Assembly (NCBI GenBank): GCA_913774925.1 | Contig: CAJYKB010000038.1 | Coordinates: 1-61,986 of the forward strand | Source: an uncultured Sphingomonas sp. | Lineage (GTDB): Bacteria; Pseudomonadota; Alphaproteobacteria; Sphingomonadales; Sphingomonadaceae | DNA length: 61,986 bases | Direction: 5' to 3' | In this document: positions 42,414-54,067 of the stretch, one piece after another | Layout of the letters: every line of letters begins with the position of its first letter | How positions within the stretch are numbered: position 1 is the stretch's first letter | Made by a program: the position numbers and the translations under genes | The notes under the pieces: model-generated | Told to the model about the DNA's origin: nothing | Databases searched by the model: none | The model's input: the letters and a program-made list of their open reading frames with translations, nothing else

Positions 42414-43957
42414 CAGTTCACCCGCCTTTCGTGACCGGCCCAGAACGGCTCGCGCAGGGTGCGGCGCAGGATCTTGCCGGAAGGGTTGCGCGGCAGCGCC
42501 GCGATGAAATCGACCGTCTTGGGGCATTTGAACCCCGCGATCCGCGTCCGCGCATGCGCGATGATCGCCTCGGCATCGGCCTGCGCGCCCGGGTGAAGCA
42601 CCACGATCGCCTTCACCGCCTCGCCCCATTTGGGGTCGGGCACTCCGATCACCGCCACATCGGCGACCGCGGGATGCGCATAGATCGCGCTTTCCACCTC
42701 CGCCGGATAGACGTTCTCCGCGCCGGTGATGATCATGTCCTTGATGCGATCCTGGATGAAGAGATAGCCCTCCTCGTCCAGCAGCCCCGCATCGCCGGTC
42801 TTCAGCCATCCGTCCGCCGACAGCGTCCGCGCGGTTTCGTCCGCGCGGCCCCAATATCCCGCCATGTTGTTGGGGCTGCGGATCGCGACCTCGCCGATCG
42901 TATTCGGCGGCAGCACGCCGCCCTCCTCGTCCTGGATGCGCAGCTCGACCCCGGGCAGCGCCTTGCCCGCCGCGGTCATCTTCGCCTCGCGTCCGGGCAG
43001 ATGATCCTCCGGCGGCAGCGCCACCACCGACCCCCACGTCTCCGTCATGCCATAGACCTGGACGAACCCGCACCCGATCCGCTCCACCGCCTGCTGCAGC
43101 AGCGGCAGCGGGATCGGACTGGCGCCATAGGACAGCGTCAGGATCGAGGAGAAATCCGCCGTCGCCGCATCGGCGTGCGCCAGCATGATGCCGATCGCGG
43201 CGGGCACCAGGAACAGCCGCTTCACGCGGTGCTCGGCCACCGCCGCCATCACCTGCGCCGGATCGTATTCGGCATGGACGATCAGTTCCTGCCCGCTGTT
43301 GACCGCGCCCATCGCAACCCCCACCCCGCCGATATGGCCATAGGGCATGGCGAGGATCGCGGCGTCGCCCGGCTCCGCCAGCAGCCATTCCACCCCGGCC
43401 GCGATCTGGTTCGCGCGGGACCGGATGCCGTTGGCGTGGGTCAGCATCACGCCCTTGGGCCTGCCCGTGGTGCCGGAGGTGTAGAGCTGGAGCACGACGT
43501 CCTGCTCGTCCACCGCCACGTCGGGCATGGTATCCGGCTGCGCATCGCGCCACGCGGCGAAGTCCGCGCCCATCGTCACGACATGCTCCGGCGCGACCGC
43601 GCGCTCGGCAAAGGCCGGCTCGACGAACAGCGCTCCGGGCACGGCGTCCTCCAGGATCGCATCGACCTCCGCCGGGGCCAGCCGCCAGATGACGGGGACG
43701 AACACCATGCCGGCGCGCGCCACCCCCAGCGCCAGTTCCACCGCCTGGTCGCTGTTCTTGCCGACATAGGCGATGCGGTCACCCTTCGTCAGCCCCAGCG
43801 CGCGCAGCCCGTTGGCGATCCGCGAGGCATACGCGTCGAACGTCGCATAGTCGGTGACGCGGTCGCCGTGGCGCAGCGCCACCTGCCCCGGGCGTTCGCG
43901 CGCATGATGCGCCAGCGCCGCGCCAAACGTGGCGGGCAGTTCGCTCTCTCCTGTCAT
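42413..43957 (-). CDS. AMP-dependent acyl-CoA synthetase/ligase
   Basis: 514 residues from the ATG at 43957. All ANL superfamily motifs are present: the phosphate loop LYTSGTTGRPKGVMLTHANG near 165, YGMTETWGSVVAL, GWLKTGDAGLLDEEGYLFIQ, DRIKDMIITGAENVYPAEVE, and the C-terminal adenylation lysine in RNPSGKILRRTL. It activates a carboxylic acid to an acyl-AMP and then a CoA thioester. The coupled dehydrogenase fragment suggests fatty acid or steroid side-chain breakdown, but the acid cannot be named. No clear ribosome site precedes the start; an ATG 42 bases upstream is possible. Confidence 0.87.
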   Translation of the reverse strand: MTGESELPATFGAALAHHARERPGQVALRHGDRVTDYATFDAYASRIANGLRALGLTKGDRIAYVGKNSDQAVELALGVARAGMVFVPVIWRLAPAEVDAILEDAVPGALFVEPAFAERAVAPEHVVTMGADFAAWRDAQPDTMPDVAVDEQDVVLQLYTSGTTGRPKGVMLTHANGIRSRANQIAAGVEWLLAEPGDAAILAMPYGHIGGVGVAMGAVNSGQELIVHAEYDPAQVMAAVAEHRVKRLFLVPAAIGIMLAHADAATADFSSILTLSYGASPIPLPLLQQAVERIGCGFVQVYGMTETWGSVVALPPEDHLPGREAKMTAAGKALPGVELRIQDEEGGVLPPNTIGEVAIRSPNNMAGYWGRADETARTLSADGWLKTGDAGLLDEEGYLFIQDRIKDMIITGAENVYPAEVESAIYAHPAVADVAVIGVPDPKWGEAVKAIVVLHPGAQADAEAIIAHARTRIAGFKCPKTVDFIAALPRNPSGKILRRTLREPFWAGHERRVN

Positions 43958-43992
43958 GCGCGCCAGCCTAGCAGGCGCCCGCGCCCCGTCCC

Positions 43993-44047
43993 CTGACACA
44001 GCTGACAGGTGCGGTGCCGTCGCCCGGCGGCCCCATGGTCGCTGACA
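43993..44047. promoter_or_regulatory. Three CTGACA repeats in the divergent ligase/Nudix gap
   Basis: CTGACA occurs at 43993-43998, 44002-44007 and 44042-44047, the first two in a 9-base phase. They sit between the ligase and Nudix-DUF47 starts. Direct repeats of this kind can bind a regulator, but three short copies may be chance. Confidence 0.3.
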
Positions 44048-44057
44048 AATCGCCGCA

Positions 44058-45230
44058 ATGCGCTATGAACCGGCTTTCCGTTCGACAGGATACCGTCCCA
44101 TTCGCCAGATCGCCGCCCTCCCCTACCGCCTCGATGGCGAATCGGTCGACACCGCCGTCGTCCGCGTCCTGCTGGTCACGTCGCGCGGCACGCGCCGCTG
44201 GGTGATGCCCAAGGGCAATATCGGCCCCGGCATGTCCCCGCACGACGCCGCTGCGCAGGAAGCGCAGGAGGAAGCGGGCGTCATCGGCGCATTGTGTCCT
44301 ATTCCACTGGGCACCTATCGCTATCGCAAGCGGCGTAGTAGTGGCGCCTCGCTGATGGCAGATGTCGAGGTGTTTCCGCTGGCCGTCACGCAGGAGCTGA
44401 CGGTCTGGAAGGAGCAGGACGAGCGCGAACGGCGCTGGTTCGCTCTCGCGGAAGCGGTCGAGGTCGTCCATGAGCCCGACCTGCGCGACCTGCTTCGGTC
44501 GTTCGCGCCGACGGAGTTCAAGGCCGCGCTGCGTCGCCCGGGTGCGGCGCGCAGCGCGCAACAGGGATCGGGATTAGGTTCGATGTTCGGCTGGTTTCAA
44601 CGTCTGCTGCCGCGGACGGGCAATTTCTTCGAACTGTTCGAGGCGCATGTCGCGACGGTGCAGGCGGGCGCGGAGGCGACGGCACGGCTGCTGTCGTCCG
44701 ACGGCGCCACCGCGCGCGAGCACATCCGCGAGATCGTCGAGCGCGAGCATGACGCCGACAATATCACGCGCGAAGTGCTGACGACCGTCCGCAAGACGTT
44801 CCTGACGCCGTTCGACCGCGCCGCGATCACCGCGCTGATCGGCGCGCTGGACGATACGATCGACGAGATGCACGCCGCGGCGTCCGCGATCGACCTCTAC
44901 GGCGTCCACGATTTCGCGCCGGAGATGCGCGACATGGCGGCGATCATCGTCGATGCCGCGCGTCTGGCGGGCGAGGCGATGCCGCTGCTGCGCGACATCG
45001 GGCGCAACGGCGATCGCCTGCACGAACTGACCGAGCGGCTGATCCGGATCGAGGGCCATGCCGACGAGATCCACGCTGCCGGGCTGCGCCGCTCGCTCCA
45101 GCAGCACGGCCACACCGACACGCTGCGCTTCGTCGTGGAGCGCGAGATCTACAAGCATCTGGAGCGCATCGTCGACGCGTTCGAGGATGTCGCCGACCAG
45201 ATCGACGGCATCGTCATCGACCACGCCTGA
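44058..45230 (+). CDS. Nudix hydrolase fused to a DUF47 (PhoU-like) phosphate transport regulator
   Basis: 390 residues in one uninterrupted frame. Residues 14-150 are a Nudix domain: RWVMPKGNIGPGM, then SPHDAAAQEAQEEAGV, a Nudix box with the catalytic EE kept but the usual Arg replaced by Gln. This type resembles enzymes cutting diadenosine or inositol polyphosphates. Residues 176-390 are a DUF47/PhoU-like four-helix domain (MFGWFQRLLPRTGNFFELFE, TLRFVVEREIYKHLERIVDA), usually a separate gene beside a PiT transporter. A methionine at 176 (44583) is where stand-alone DUF47 proteins begin, so an internal start is possible. The PiT gene follows after 14 bases. Fusion and operon suggest linking phosphate uptake to polyphosphorylated nucleotides, which is inference. 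Confidence 0.85.
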   Translation: MRYEPAFRSTGYRPIRQIAALPYRLDGESVDTAVVRVLLVTSRGTRRWVMPKGNIGPGMSPHDAAAQEAQEEAGVIGALCPIPLGTYRYRKRRSSGASLMADVEVFPLAVTQELTVWKEQDERERRWFALAEAVEVVHEPDLRDLLRSFAPTEFKAALRRPGAARSAQQGSGLGSMFGWFQRLLPRTGNFFELFEAHVATVQAGAEATARLLSSDGATAREHIREIVEREHDADNITREVLTTVRKTFLTPFDRAAITALIGALDDTIDEMHAAASAIDLYGVHDFAPEMRDMAAIIVDAARLAGEAMPLLRDIGRNGDRLHELTERLIRIEGHADEIHAAGLRRSLQQHGHTDTLRFVVEREIYKHLERIVDAFEDVADQIDGIVIDHA

Positions 45231-45244
45231 CGCGGCCTGCACCC

Positions 45245-46258
45245 ATGCACCAGATCGCCTTCCCGCTGCTCGTGGCGCTCATCGTCGTCGCGCTGGCGTT
45301 CGACTATCTGAACGGGCTGCACGATGCGGCCAATTCGATCGCGACCGTGGTCGCAACCCGGCTGCTGTCGCCGGTCGCGGCGGTGCTGTTCGCCGCCTTC
45401 TTCAACTTCGCGGCCTATTTCCTGACCATCGCCTTCCCCAGCCTGCACGCGGTGGCGGAGACGATCGGCAAGGGGCTGATCGACAAGGACGTGGTGACGC
45501 CCGCGGTGATCTTCGGCGCGCTGGGCGGCGCGATGTCGTGGAACGTCATCACTTGGCTGCGCGGCATTCCGTCGTCCAGCAGCCATGCGCTGATCGGCGG
45601 GCTGATCGGCGCGGGCGTGACGCATGGCGGGCTCAACGGCATCCACTGGTCGGGGCTGAACAAGACGCTGCTGGCGATCGTCCTGTCGCCGACGCTCGGC
45701 ATGATCCTGTCGATGATGGTCATGCTCGCAACCAGCTGGATCTTCCGCCGCTCGACCGCGCACCGTGCGGAACGCAGCTTTCGTGCGCTCCACCTCGTCT
45801 CCTCGGCGGCCTATTCGCTCAGCCACGGGCTGAACGATGCGCAGAAGACGATGGGGATCATCACCGTCCTGCTGTATTCGACCGGCTATCTGACCGGTCC
45901 GTTCGAGGTGCCGCACTGGGTCGCGATCAGCTGCTACATCGCGATCGCGGCCGGGACGATGACGGGCGGGTGGAAGATCATCGAGACGATGGGATCCCGC
46001 ATCACGAAACTGTCGCAGCATCAGGGGTTCAGCTCGTCCGCGGCGGGGTCGATCGTCCTCTTCACCGCGTCCGCGCTGGGCATCCCGGTGTCGACCACGC
46101 ACACCATCACGGGCTCGATCATCGGGGCTGGCGTGGCGCGGCGCGCCTCCGCGGTACGCTGGGGCGTGGCGCAGAACGTGGTCACCGCCTGGATCATCAC
46201 CATCCCTGCCTCCGCGGCGATCGGCGCGGCGTTCTACGCGATGACGCTGCCGTTCTGA
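45245..46258 (+). CDS. pit: PiT-family inorganic phosphate transporter
   Basis: 337 residues, about ten membrane helices. Both PiT half-repeats are visible: FDYLNGLHDAANSIATVVAT at the N-terminus and SLSHGLNDAQKTMGIITVLL in the middle, plus LRGIPSSSSHALIGGLIGAG and its mirror LGIPVSTTHTITGSIIGAGV. It imports phosphate or neutral metal-phosphate with protons at low affinity. Fourteen bases separate it from the Nudix-DUF47 gene, the standard DUF47-PiT order. It ends 15 bases before recF. Confidence 0.94.
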   Translation: MHQIAFPLLVALIVVALAFDYLNGLHDAANSIATVVATRLLSPVAAVLFAAFFNFAAYFLTIAFPSLHAVAETIGKGLIDKDVVTPAVIFGALGGAMSWNVITWLRGIPSSSSHALIGGLIGAGVTHGGLNGIHWSGLNKTLLAIVLSPTLGMILSMMVMLATSWIFRRSTAHRAERSFRALHLVSSAAYSLSHGLNDAQKTMGIITVLLYSTGYLTGPFEVPHWVAISCYIAIAAGTMTGGWKIIETMGSRITKLSQHQGFSSSAAGSIVLFTASALGIPVSTTHTITGSIIGAGVARRASAVRWGVAQNVVTAWIITIPASAAIGAAFYAMTLPF

Positions 46259-46273
46259 CGCGGCGCGCGAGCC

Positions 46274-47311
46274 ATGCTGTCGCGCCTCGTCCTCACCGAC
46301 TTCCGCAACCATGAAGCGCTGACGCTGACACCGGGCGCGGGGTTCGTGGTGCTGACCGGCGCGAACGGCGCGGGCAAGACCAACGTGCTGGAGGCGGTAT
46401 CGCTGCTTGCACCCGGCCGGGGCCTGCGCCGGGCCGCCTTGTCGCAGGTCGCGCGCAGCGACGGCCCCGGCGGGTTCGGCGTCGCCGCGACGCTCGCGGA
46501 CGGGGTGGAGCTTGCGACCGGGACGCTCGCCTCCGCCCCCGAACGCCGGGTGGTGCGCGTCAACGGCGCCGCCGCCAATGCGGGCGCGCTGGCGGAGCGG
46601 CTGGCGGTGCTGTGGCTGACGCCTGCGATGGACCGGCTGTTCACCGATACCGCCAGCGAGCGCCGCCGCTTCCTCGACCGCCTGACGCTGGCGCTGGAGC
46701 CCGCGCACGCCCGCCACACCGCGCGCTACGACGCCGCGATGCGCGACCGCAACCGCCTGCTGGCGGACGCCGCGCCCGACGGCGACTGGCTCGCCGCGCT
46801 GGAGGCGCAGATGGCGCAGCACGGCGGTGCCCTCGACGCCGCGCGCCACCGCACCGTCGCCGCGCTCGACGCCGCGCTCGCAGAGCAGCCCGCGGGAGAA
46901 TTGCCCCGTGCGCGGCTGGCGCTGGAGGGGTGGAGCGGCGATGCGGCGGCGCTCGCCGATGCGCTCCGCTCCGGGCGCGCGCGCGACGCCGCCGCCGGGC
47001 GCACGCTGGCCGGCCCGCACCGCGTCGACCTGGCGGTCACGCATGTCGACAAGGCGCGCCCGGCGGCGACCGCCTCGACCGGCGAGCAGAAGGCGCTGCT
47101 GCTCGCGGTCGTTCTCGCCCATGCCGAACTGGTTGCAGGCCAGGTCGGCCGCGCGCCGCTGCTGCTGCTGGACGAAGTCGCCGCGCACCTGGACCCCGCG
47201 CGCCGCGCGGCGCTGTTCCGCCGGCTGGAGCCGCTGGGGCAGACCTGGATGACCGGGACCGAGCCCGCGCTGTTCTCCGCGATCGGAACTGCCACCACCA
47301 TCGCGCTTTGA
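46274..47311 (+). CDS. recF: DNA replication and repair protein RecF
   Basis: 345 residues. The SMC-like ATPase begins with [20 protein letters not shown] and Walker [21 protein letters not shown] near residue 35. Conserved RecF segments are [20 protein letters not shown] and [16 protein letters not shown]. The signature region is [20 protein letters not shown] and Walker B is [20 protein letters not shown]. RecF loads RecA at gaps with RecO and RecR. In many bacteria recF precedes gyrB directly; here two MFS genes lie between them. Confidence 0.94.
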   Translation: MLSRLVLTDFRNHEALTLTPGAGFVVLTGANGAGKTNVLEAVSLLAPGRGLRRAALSQVARSDGPGGFGVAATLADGVELATGTLASAPERRVVRVNGAAANAGALAERLAVLWLTPAMDRLFTDTASERRRFLDRLTLALEPAHARHTARYDAAMRDRNRLLADAAPDGDWLAALEAQMAQHGGALDAARHRTVAALDAALAEQPAGELPRARLALEGWSGDAAALADALRSGRARDAAAGRTLAGPHRVDLAVTHVDKARPAATASTGEQKALLLAVVLAHAELVAGQVGRAPLLLLDEVAAHLDPARRAALFRRLEPLGQTWMTGTEPALFSAIGTATTIAL

Positions 47312-47383
47312 CGCCTCATCTACTTCGTTCGGACTATGACAACTTCGTGAAACTTCGCCATCGTCCGCGCCGTAGGAGGAGTG

Positions 47384-48646
47384 ATGGCAGGGCTGTGGAA
47401 CATGCGCCGGACCGCGCGCCAGGCAAGCGGGGCGCGAACGGGTGAGTGGCGGCGGGGCTGGCCGATCGTCGCCGCGGCGATGCTCGGCTCCGGGCTCGGG
47501 CCGGGCCTCTATCAGAACCTGTCCAGCCTGTTCGTCCCCGGGCTGGAACGCGACCTGGGCTGGTCGCGCGGCGACATCGCGACCGCGGCGGGCATCGGCA
47601 TGATCGGTGCGCTCGCCGCGCCCGCGATCGGGCGCGCGGCCGACCGGACCGGGGTGCGTCCGGTGGTCGTCGCCTCGATGCTGATCCTGTCGCTCGGCTA
47701 CCTCTGGCTCGCCTCCGTCGCGGGCGCGCTGTGGCATTATACGGTCGGCGTGATGCTCGTGGTCCTGGCGCTGCCGGGGACCAGCAGCCTGTCGTTCGGA
47801 AAGCTGATCGCGGCGCGCTTCGTCGCGCATCGCGGCATGGCGCTGGCGTTCGGCACATCCGGACTGGCGACGATGACGGTGGTCATCGCGCCGCTGCTGG
47901 GTTTCGTCATCGGCCAATATGGCTGGCGCAGCGCGCTGATCCTGCTGGGGATGACCTCTCTTCTCGTCGCGCTACCGCCCATCCTGCTGGCGATCCGCGA
48001 CGCCCCGCTGGCGGAGGCACCGCCCACCGACGACGCGGTGCCCGCCCCCGTCCCGCCGGGCATGACCGCGGCGCAGGCGCGGCGCGACCCGCGCTTCTGG
48101 CTGCTGATCGCGTCCGCGATGCTCATCAACTTCGCCACCACCGGGCTGGTGACGCAGATGGTGCCGATCGGGATCGAGCGCGGTCTGCCCGCGGCGGAGG
48201 CGGCGCTGCTGCTCACCGGCTTCGGCGTCAGTGCCATCGCCGGCCGGATCCTGGTCGGGGTGCTGGTCGACCGGCTGCCCCCCTTCCCCGTCGCCGGAGC
48301 GATCGCGATCGTCTCCGCCGGTGCCTTCCTGCTGCTCGGCTGGGGGCCGGGCGGGCTGGCGACGTTGCTCGCGATCGTGTTCCTGTGCGGTCTGATGAAC
48401 GGGGCGGAGAACGACCTGCTCCCCTTCCTCGCCGCGCGCCTGTTCGGGCTGCGCGCCTTCGCGGAGATCTACGGCACCGCGATGCCGATCGCGCTGGCGG
48501 GCTCGGCGATCGGCATCGTCGGCTTCGGCCGGCTGCACGACCACAGCGGAAGCTACACGCTGGCGCTGGCGGCCGGCAGCGGTGCGCTGCTGCTGGCGGC
48601 GGGGTCCTTCGCCCTCTTGTCGCGGGTGCGCGCCGACAGGGGGTGA
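47384..48646 (+). CDS. MFS transporter, tandem paralogue 1
   Basis: 420 residues from the ATG at 47384 behind AGGAGG. Twelve predicted membrane helices of the major facilitator superfamily. Signature segments shared with the next gene are GPGLYQNLSSLFVPGLERDL, then DIATAAGIGMIGALAAPAIG, RAADRTGVRPVVV, and GAENDLLPFLAARLFGLRAF. These resemble the OFA/monocarboxylate-transporter branch. The substrate is unknown. About 73 bases separate it from recF, and a stem of CTTCG repeats lies in that gap. Confidence 0.85.
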   Translation: MAGLWNMRRTARQASGARTGEWRRGWPIVAAAMLGSGLGPGLYQNLSSLFVPGLERDLGWSRGDIATAAGIGMIGALAAPAIGRAADRTGVRPVVVASMLILSLGYLWLASVAGALWHYTVGVMLVVLALPGTSSLSFGKLIAARFVAHRGMALAFGTSGLATMTVVIAPLLGFVIGQYGWRSALILLGMTSLLVALPPILLAIRDAPLAEAPPTDDAVPAPVPPGMTAAQARRDPRFWLLIASAMLINFATTGLVTQMVPIGIERGLPAAEAALLLTGFGVSAIAGRILVGVLVDRLPPFPVAGAIAIVSAGAFLLLGWGPGGLATLLAIVFLCGLMNGAENDLLPFLAARLFGLRAFAEIYGTAMPIALAGSAIGIVGFGRLHDHSGSYTLALAAGSGALLLAAGSFALLSRVRADRG

Positions 48647-48676
48647 CGCCGCCCCCGCGCCTGCTACGCTAACGCC

Positions 48677-49936
48677 ATGGAGAGGAACGCGAATCGCGTC
48701 ACCGCGCGGGCCGAATGGCGCCGCGGGTGGCCGCTGGTGCTCGGCGCGCTGATCGGGATCGGCGCCGGGCCGGGACTGTTCCAGAACCTGTCGAGTCTGT
48801 TCACCCCCGGTATGATGGCGGAATTCGGCTGGACCCGCGGGCAGATCGCGACCGCCGCCGGTATCGGGTTGATCGGCGCGGTCGGCTCGCCGTTCCTGGG
48901 ACGCGCGGCCGATCGGCTGGGCATCCGCCCCGTCATCGTCCTGTGCATGACGCTGCTGGGCGTGGCCTATGGCGGGTTCGCGATGATGCGCGGGGAGATC
49001 TGGCAGTATCAGCTGCTGGTCCTGCTGCTGGCGCTGAGCGTGCCGGGCACCAGCTCGATCGTCTATGGCAAACCGCTGGCGGCCTGCTTCCACGCGCACC
49101 GCGGTCTGGCGCTGGGCATCGCCACCTCCGGCCTGTCGGTCACCACGGTGCTGCTGCCGCCCTTCGCCGCCTGGGTGATCGCGGGGTGGGGCTGGCGCGG
49201 CGGGTTCGTCGCGCTTGCGATCCTGACGACGCTGGTGGCGATGCCGCTGGCGCTGCTCGCGGTACGCGGGTTCGCCACCGCGCCCACCCGTCCGAATGCG
49301 GACACGCCCGCCGCGCAAGCGCCGGTCGACGGCCCGACCGCCGCGGAGACACGCCGCGACGCGCGTTTCTGGCGGCTGGGCGCCAGCGCCTTCTGCATCA
49401 ACCTGGCCACCGCCGGCCTCGTGACCCAGCTGGTGCCGTTCGGGATGGAGCGCGGGCTGACCGCCGCACAGGCCGCGCTGCTGCTCGCCGCGTTCGGCGG
49501 GGCGCAGGTGGTGGCCCGCATCGCGATCGGCGCGCTGATCGACCGCTGGTCGCCGCAGCTGATCGCCGCGGTCGTCGCGCTGCTCTCCGCGCTGGCCTTC
49601 GCGCTGCTGGAGATCCGCGCCCCCGGGTTCGCGTTGCTGCTGGTGCTCGTCTTCTTCGCCGGCATGATGAACGGCGCGGAGAATGACCTGCTCCCCTTCT
49701 TCACCGCGCGGCTGTTCGGGTTGCGCGCGTACGGAGAGATCTACGGCTGGCTCGTGCTCATGGCGCTGGCGGGGACCGCGACCGGGATCGTCGGCTTCGG
49801 CCGGCTGTACGACGCCACCGGCAGCTACGACGTGGCGCTCGGCATTGCGTGCGCCGCGCTGACGCTGACCGCCTTGCTGTATCTCTCGCTGCGGGAGCGG
49901 CCGCTGCCCCATGCACAGGCGGCTGCGGCGGCCTGA
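48677..49936 (+). CDS. MFS transporter, tandem paralogue 2
   Basis: 419 residues. It is clearly a duplicate of the preceding gene: GPGLFQNLSSLFTPGMMAEF, QIATAAGIGLIGAVGSPFLG, RAADRLGIRPVIV, LALSVPGTSSIVYGKPLAAC and GAENDLLPFFTARLFGLRAY all align residue for residue. Divergence in the central loop (about residues 200-225) and in pore-lining helices suggests a different but related substrate. Thirty bases separate it from paralogue 1 and 51 bases from gyrB, so gyrB may be transcribed through both. Confidence 0.86.
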   Translation: MERNANRVTARAEWRRGWPLVLGALIGIGAGPGLFQNLSSLFTPGMMAEFGWTRGQIATAAGIGLIGAVGSPFLGRAADRLGIRPVIVLCMTLLGVAYGGFAMMRGEIWQYQLLVLLLALSVPGTSSIVYGKPLAACFHAHRGLALGIATSGLSVTTVLLPPFAAWVIAGWGWRGGFVALAILTTLVAMPLALLAVRGFATAPTRPNADTPAAQAPVDGPTAAETRRDARFWRLGASAFCINLATAGLVTQLVPFGMERGLTAAQAALLLAAFGGAQVVARIAIGALIDRWSPQLIAAVVALLSALAFALLEIRAPGFALLLVLVFFAGMMNGAENDLLPFFTARLFGLRAYGEIYGWLVLMALAGTATGIVGFGRLYDATGSYDVALGIACAALTLTALLYLSLRERPLPHAQAAAAA

Positions 49937-52504
<2,568 letters not shown>

Positions 52505-52532
52505 GGGGGCGGAAGCTCCGATCCGAACACCA

Positions 52533-52575
52533 CGTCACCCCGGACTTGATCGAGATCCCTGCGAAAGTCACTTCC
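52533..52575. repeat. Truncated family-C repeat arm
   Basis: CGTCACCCCGGACTTGATCG begins like a family-C left arm but has no matching right arm. It abuts the family-A copy at 52579. Confidence 0.6.
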
Positions 52576-52578
52576 TTG

Positions 52579-52666
52579 TTCCCCGGCGAAGGCCGGGGTC
52601 CAGCTGGGGGACGGCGGTAGCAGACGGACAAGAGATGCCAACTGGGCCCCGGCCTGCGCCGGGGAA
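52579..52666. repeat. Palindromic intergenic repeat, family A, copy 5
   Basis: TTCCCCGGCGAAGGCCGGGG on the left and CCCCGGCCTGCGCCGGGGAA on the right, with a 48-base centre, in the gap between convergent gyrB and the sirtuin gene. Confidence 0.9.
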
Positions 52667-52699
52667 CGGCGAGTTTGTGGAGCGCTCCACGACGCTCGC

Positions 52700-52795
52700 A
52701 GAGCTCTCGACTTGCTCCAGGGTCCAGGGTTCCACGCACCTCGCGATCGCTGGGTGTGCGGAACCCTGGAACCGGGACGAGCCCGGCATGACGAA
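52700..52795. repeat. Degenerate family-C palindrome
   Basis: CTCCAGGGTCCAGGGTTCCA on the left is partly complementary to TGCGGAACCCTGGAACC on the right, followed by the family-C ending GCCCGGCATGACG. Confidence 0.65.
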
Positions 52796-52798
52796 GCC

Positions 52799-53500
52799 CT
52801 ACGCCCCCAACACCTCCTCCACCCACGCCGGCACCAGCATCCCCGCCGGGCCCAGCCGCGTCTCGTCGAACCACGCGCTCCCCTCCGACCGGTCGAGGTT
52901 CAGTTCCAGCGTCGCCGCACCGTACGCCCGCGCGCCGCGCACGAACCCGGCGGCGGGATAGACCGCCCCCGACGTCCCGATCGACACGAACAGGTCCGCG
53001 CGCGCCAGCGCCGCGTCGATCCGCTCCATCCGGTACGGCATCTCGCCGAAGAACACGATGTCGGGCCGCATTGCCGCCGCGCCGCACGCCGCACACGCCG
53101 TCCCCGGCGGCAGGTCCGCGGTCCACGCGCGCCGGTCCCCGCAGGCCGCGCACAAGGCGGAGCGTAGTTCGCCATGCATGTGCAGCATCCGCCGCGCGCC
53201 CGCACGCTCGTGCAGGTCGTCGACGTTCTGCGTCACGATCAGCAGTTCGCCCGGCCATTCGCGGTCGAGCCGTGCCAGCGCGTCGTGCGCGGCATTGGGC
53301 TGCACCGTGTCCAGCGCCGCGCGGCGCAGGTCGTAGAAGCGATGCACCAGCGCCGCGTCCGCCGCCAGCGCCTCGGGCGTGCAGACATCCTCGACGCGGT
53401 GCCCCTCCCACAAGCCGCCGGGGCCGCGGAACGTGGCGATGCCGCTCTCCGCCGAGATACCCGCGCCGGTGAGGATGACGATGTTGCGGATGCGGTCCAT
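52799..53500 (-). CDS. cobB: NAD-dependent protein deacylase, class III sirtuin
   Basis: 233 residues. The NAD site is VILTGAGISAESGIATFRGP, QNVDDLHERAG follows, and the catalytic histidine is H109 in MLHMHGE. The zinc ribbon has two CAAC pairs. Y56 and R59 in FYDLRR match the Tyr-X-X-Arg pair that gives SIRT5 and E. coli CobB their desuccinylase and demalonylase activity, so removal of acidic acyl groups is likely besides deacetylation. Length is typical. The gene ends next to repeats downstream of gyrB and is divergent from the NTF2-like protein gene. Confidence 0.92.
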   Translation of the reverse strand: MDRIRNIVILTGAGISAESGIATFRGPGGLWEGHRVEDVCTPEALAADAALVHRFYDLRRAALDTVQPNAAHDALARLDREWPGELLIVTQNVDDLHERAGARRMLHMHGELRSALCAACGDRRAWTADLPPGTACAACGAAAMRPDIVFFGEMPYRMERIDAALARADLFVSIGTSGAVYPAAGFVRGARAYGAATLELNLDRSEGSAWFDETRLGPAGMLVPAWVEEVLGA

Positions 53501-53570
53501 CGGCGTGATGATATGGGGATCGGCGCCGGGACGATAGTCCGCGGCGCATGATCGGTCGGGGGAGGGGACG

Positions 53571-54044
53571 ATGGCGAAGGTGGCAGCGGCACTGTTGACG
53601 ATGCTCGCGACGGTGCCGGCCGCGGCGTCCGGTGCCCCCTCTACCGACACCGCGGCCACCGCCTGCCACGGCGGCGATCGCCGGGATTGCCGGTTCATCC
53701 TGGACGCCACGGCCGAGCTGACGACCATGCTGACCAGCGGCGACCCCGCCCCCTTCGTGCGGCACCTCGACCCGGACGCGCTGTGGATCAGCGCCACGGG
53801 CGACATACGCAGCGCGGCGCAGCTGATCGACATGGTGCGCCGCGACGATCGCCGCGCCACCGCGCAGCTCGATCGCGCGACCGTCCGCATCCTGGACGAT
53901 GTCGCGACCGTCGTATGGCAGGAATTGTGGACCGCCCCGCGGGCCGCCGTCACCTCCGGCCGGCTGGCGGGCGTGGACACATGGGTGAAGCGCGGACGGC
54001 GCTGGCGGATCGTGTCGACCGTAGAGATGCGCCCGACGCCGTAG
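53571..54044 (+). CDS. Exported NTF2-like (SnoaL/DUF4440-type) protein
   Basis: 157 residues with a signal peptide (MAKVAAALLTMLATVPAAAS). GGGGGAGGGG precedes the ATG. The mature part follows the cone-fold pattern of NTF2-like domains: FILDATAELTTMLTSGDPAP, HLDPDALWISATGDIRSAAQ, ATVRILDDVATVVWQELWT and WVKRGRRWRIVSTVEMRP. Two cysteines (CHGG, DCRF) near residues 32-40 could form a disulfide. Function is unknown; many such proteins are lyases or ligand binders. It converges on the nitronate monooxygenase gene with 23 bases between the stops. Confidence 0.72.
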   Translation: MAKVAAALLTMLATVPAAASGAPSTDTAATACHGGDRRDCRFILDATAELTTMLTSGDPAPFVRHLDPDALWISATGDIRSAAQLIDMVRRDDRRATAQLDRATVRILDDVATVVWQELWTAPRAAVTSGRLAGVDTWVKRGRRWRIVSTVEMRPTP

Positions 54045-54067
54045 CGTCGGGCGCCCGGCCCCGCCTC

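Noticed and set aside
45149..47917. A 922-codon open frame on the minus strand across pit and recF
   Set aside because: It covers well-conserved plus-strand genes, has no domain, and consists of charged low-complexity sequence.
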